This document shows, in pieces, positions 14,462 through 15,892 of a stretch of 15,892 nucleotides of DNA. The position numbers were made by a program, and so were the translations under genes. Each line of letters begins with the position of its first letter. The first letter of the stretch is position 1. Source of the stretch: Hepatobacter sp965661165 (lineage in GTDB: Bacteria > Pseudomonadota > Alphaproteobacteria > Holosporales > Hepatobacteraceae); contig CBFICL010000027.1 in assembly GCA_965661165.1 (NCBI GenBank), positions 1 to 15,892 of the forward strand. Direction: 5' to 3'. The notes under the pieces were generated by a model, which did not search any database, was not told the DNA's origin, and saw nothing but the letters and a program-made list of their open reading frames with translations.

Positions 14462-15245
14462 CGCCTGAAAATCCTGTCATGACATGAACATATTCGAGTT
14501 TTGACCACGATACAAACGGCGCCAAACGCATCACACGTCCCTTGCTTTGGGTGCACCCCACCAAAAGACCCGGCGGAAAGCCCCCCCCATAACTGGAGGT
14601 CACAAACGTTTCCCCCGGCACCCGCTTTTCTTGATCGCTGGCATAAAACAAGCGTGGACGACGTGATCCATCGCCCAATAAAATGGCGTGCTCTTGATTT
14701 TTGATATTCACCACAGGCACGCGGGATTTAACATGGGTCACCGGAATCACCCGTGCCGTGTTCTCAGACACAGCATCAATCCGCCCCACAAGACCATAGG
14801 AAACCACCACGGGCTGACCCTTACGGATGCCTTGCTTGGTGCCGCCTTGTATTAAAAAGCTTTCTCCCACATGAGGGCGCGTCAAGAGAGGGACGGTAAC
14901 TGTGGCGTGTGAAAGAGTTTGGGTGAAGGCCAATTGTTTCTTAAGAAACGCATTTTCCTCTGATAGGGCATAAAAGTGGGCAATCTGCGTGCGGAGGGTG
15001 AGGTTTTCTTGCCTTAACCGCTCAATGACAGCTTTTTCGGGATAGAGATAGTCTGTCTTTAACGAAAGCTTTGTGCGCTCTACAAAGACCAGCAATGTGC
15101 CCAGAGATTCAAGACACCACGTCTCAAGGTTGTGAAACAAGGGGGATGTGTTGATCGAAATAAGCGTGAGCAACACAAAGCACAGGGTGATCAAACGTTT
15201 GTTCTGACGAAAAGCCCGTCCTAAAAAACGCCTGGATGCCACCAT
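14445..15245 (-). CDS. mreC: Rod shape-determining protein MreC
   Basis: 266 residues. A basic N-terminus (RRFLGRAFRQNKR) precedes a single membrane helix (about 18-35), a coiled coil (about 68-112, LRQENLTLRTQI and ALSEENAFLKKQLA) and the periplasmic beta domain: GGTKQGIRKGQPVV, GLVGRIDAVSENTARVIPVT and a final YGGGFPPGLLVG, all typical of MreC. It forms the periplasmic scaffold that activates PBP2. The start ATG 15245 has GAGGA close upstream. It lies 24 nt after mreB and overlaps mreD slightly. Confidence 0.95.
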   Translation of the reverse strand: MVASRRFLGRAFRQNKRLITLCFVLLTLISINTSPLFHNLETWCLESLGTLLVFVERTKLSLKTDYLYPEKAVIERLRQENLTLRTQIAHFYALSEENAFLKKQLAFTQTLSHATVTVPLLTRPHVGESFLIQGGTKQGIRKGQPVVVSYGLVGRIDAVSENTARVIPVTHVKSRVPVVNIKNQEHAILLGDGSRRPRLFYASDQEKRVPGETFVTSSYGGGFPPGLLVGCTQSKGRVMRLAPFVSWSKLEYVHVMTGFSGDAFKH

Positions 15246-15269
15246 GAATCCTCTTTCCCGTCATCAACC

Positions 15270-15892
15270 CTAAGCTGCAACCAGCACATTTTTGAGGGTG
15301 GTCATATGCTCAAGCGCTTTGCCTGTGCCCAGCGCCACACATGACAATGGATCTTCAGCAATGGTGACAGGCAAGCCTGTTGAGCGCTTAAACACAACGT
15401 CTAACTTATCCAAAAGGGCACCACCGCCCGTCAGCACAATGCCGCGCTCTACAATATCAGCGGCCAACTCTGGGGGGGTGTTTTCAAGGGCCGTCTTCAC
15501 GCCGTCTACAATCATGGCAATAGGGTCTGAAATGCTTTCGGCAATCTGGCGCTCGCTAATCGACAGCTCTTTCGGCACACCGCTCATCAGGTCACGCCCC
15601 TTGATGTTCATCGAACGTCCCGCGCCTGTCTCTGTCATAATGGCCGACCCTACTTCTTTTTTCACGCGCTCAGCACTGGCTTCCCCAATAAGCAGGTTGT
15701 GGTTTCTTTTCACAAAACTGATGATGGCCTCATCTATTTTATCCCCTCCGGCGCGCACTGACTGAGCATAAACGATGCCGCCCAAAGAAATGACGGCCAC
15801 CTCTGTGGTGCCGCCACCCACATCCACCACCATGGATCCTGTGGGCTCAGTCACCGGCAACCCGGCGCCAATAGCCGCCGCCATAGGCTCTT
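15270..15892 (-). CDS. mreB: Rod shape-determining actin-like protein MreB (C-terminal part)
   Basis: About 207 residues of the C-terminal part; the gene is cut by the right window edge and would normally total about 345. Visible are EPMAAAIGAGLPV, the phosphate-2 motif VVDVGGGTTEVAVISLGGIV, the adenosine-binding region GIVLTGGGALL and RVKKEVGSAI. MreB filaments at the inner membrane steer elongation-phase peptidoglycan synthesis. Residues are very well conserved and no anomaly is seen. It is the first visible gene of the mreBCD-mrdA operon; the promoter lies outside the window. Confidence 0.97.
   Translation of the reverse strand, partial: EPMAAAIGAGLPVTEPTGSMVVDVGGGTTEVAVISLGGIVYAQSVRAGGDKIDEAIISFVKRNHNLLIGEASAERVKKEVGSAIMTETGAGRSMNIKGRDLMSGVPKELSISERQIAESISDPIAMIVDGVKTALENTPPELAADIVERGIVLTGGGALLDKLDVVFKRSTGLPVTIAEDPLSCVALGTGKALEHMTTLKNVLVAA

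Overview
The window looks like part of an alphaproteobacterial chromosome. The orders rpsF-rpsR-(polytopic membrane protein)-rplI, def-fmt and mreB-mreC-mreD-mrdA, together with the sequence style of S6, S18, L9 and MreB, point there. A protein with an F-box-like segment and the mid-range base composition suggest a bacterium living in or with a protist, for example a member of the Holosporales. That placement is inference; no 16S gene or other decisive marker is present.

Left part (1-3603, all minus strand): a small VOC/glyoxalase-fold protein, then an envelope cluster. The cluster consists of an outer-membrane beta-barrel protein and two unrecognised exported, coiled-coil-rich proteins, with signs of a further gene running off the left edge. 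An AT-rich stretch (about 2930-3015) lies upstream of the barrel gene and probably carries its promoter. A G9 tract sits in the leader of the most distal complete gene.

Accessory island (3604-5255, plus strand): a 354-bp divergent intergenic region with a perfect 10-bp inverted repeat, then an unrecognised gene with an F-box-like segment. This gene appears broken by a one-base deletion in a G run (4794-4798), so that its second half continues in another frame to 5255. F-boxes recruit eukaryotic SCF ubiquitin ligases, so an intact version would be a candidate host-directed effector.

Core genes (5332-9083, minus strand): the ATPase/GTPase ychF, and the ribosomal operon rpsF-rpsR-DUF2232-like membrane protein-rplI. 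S6 and L9 both carry long Ser/Ala-rich C-terminal tails, and L9 has an altered rRNA-binding signature. Divergent from rpsF is def-fmt (9252-10785, plus), which handles N-formylation and deformylation of translation starts.

Right part (10763-15892, minus strand): the cell-shape operon mreB (cut by the window edge)-mreC-mreD-mrdA, which organises elongation-phase peptidoglycan synthesis. It is followed by a Bcr/CflA-type MFS efflux protein in the place where rodA is often found. No tRNA, rRNA, CRISPR array, insertion sequence or prophage gene was seen.
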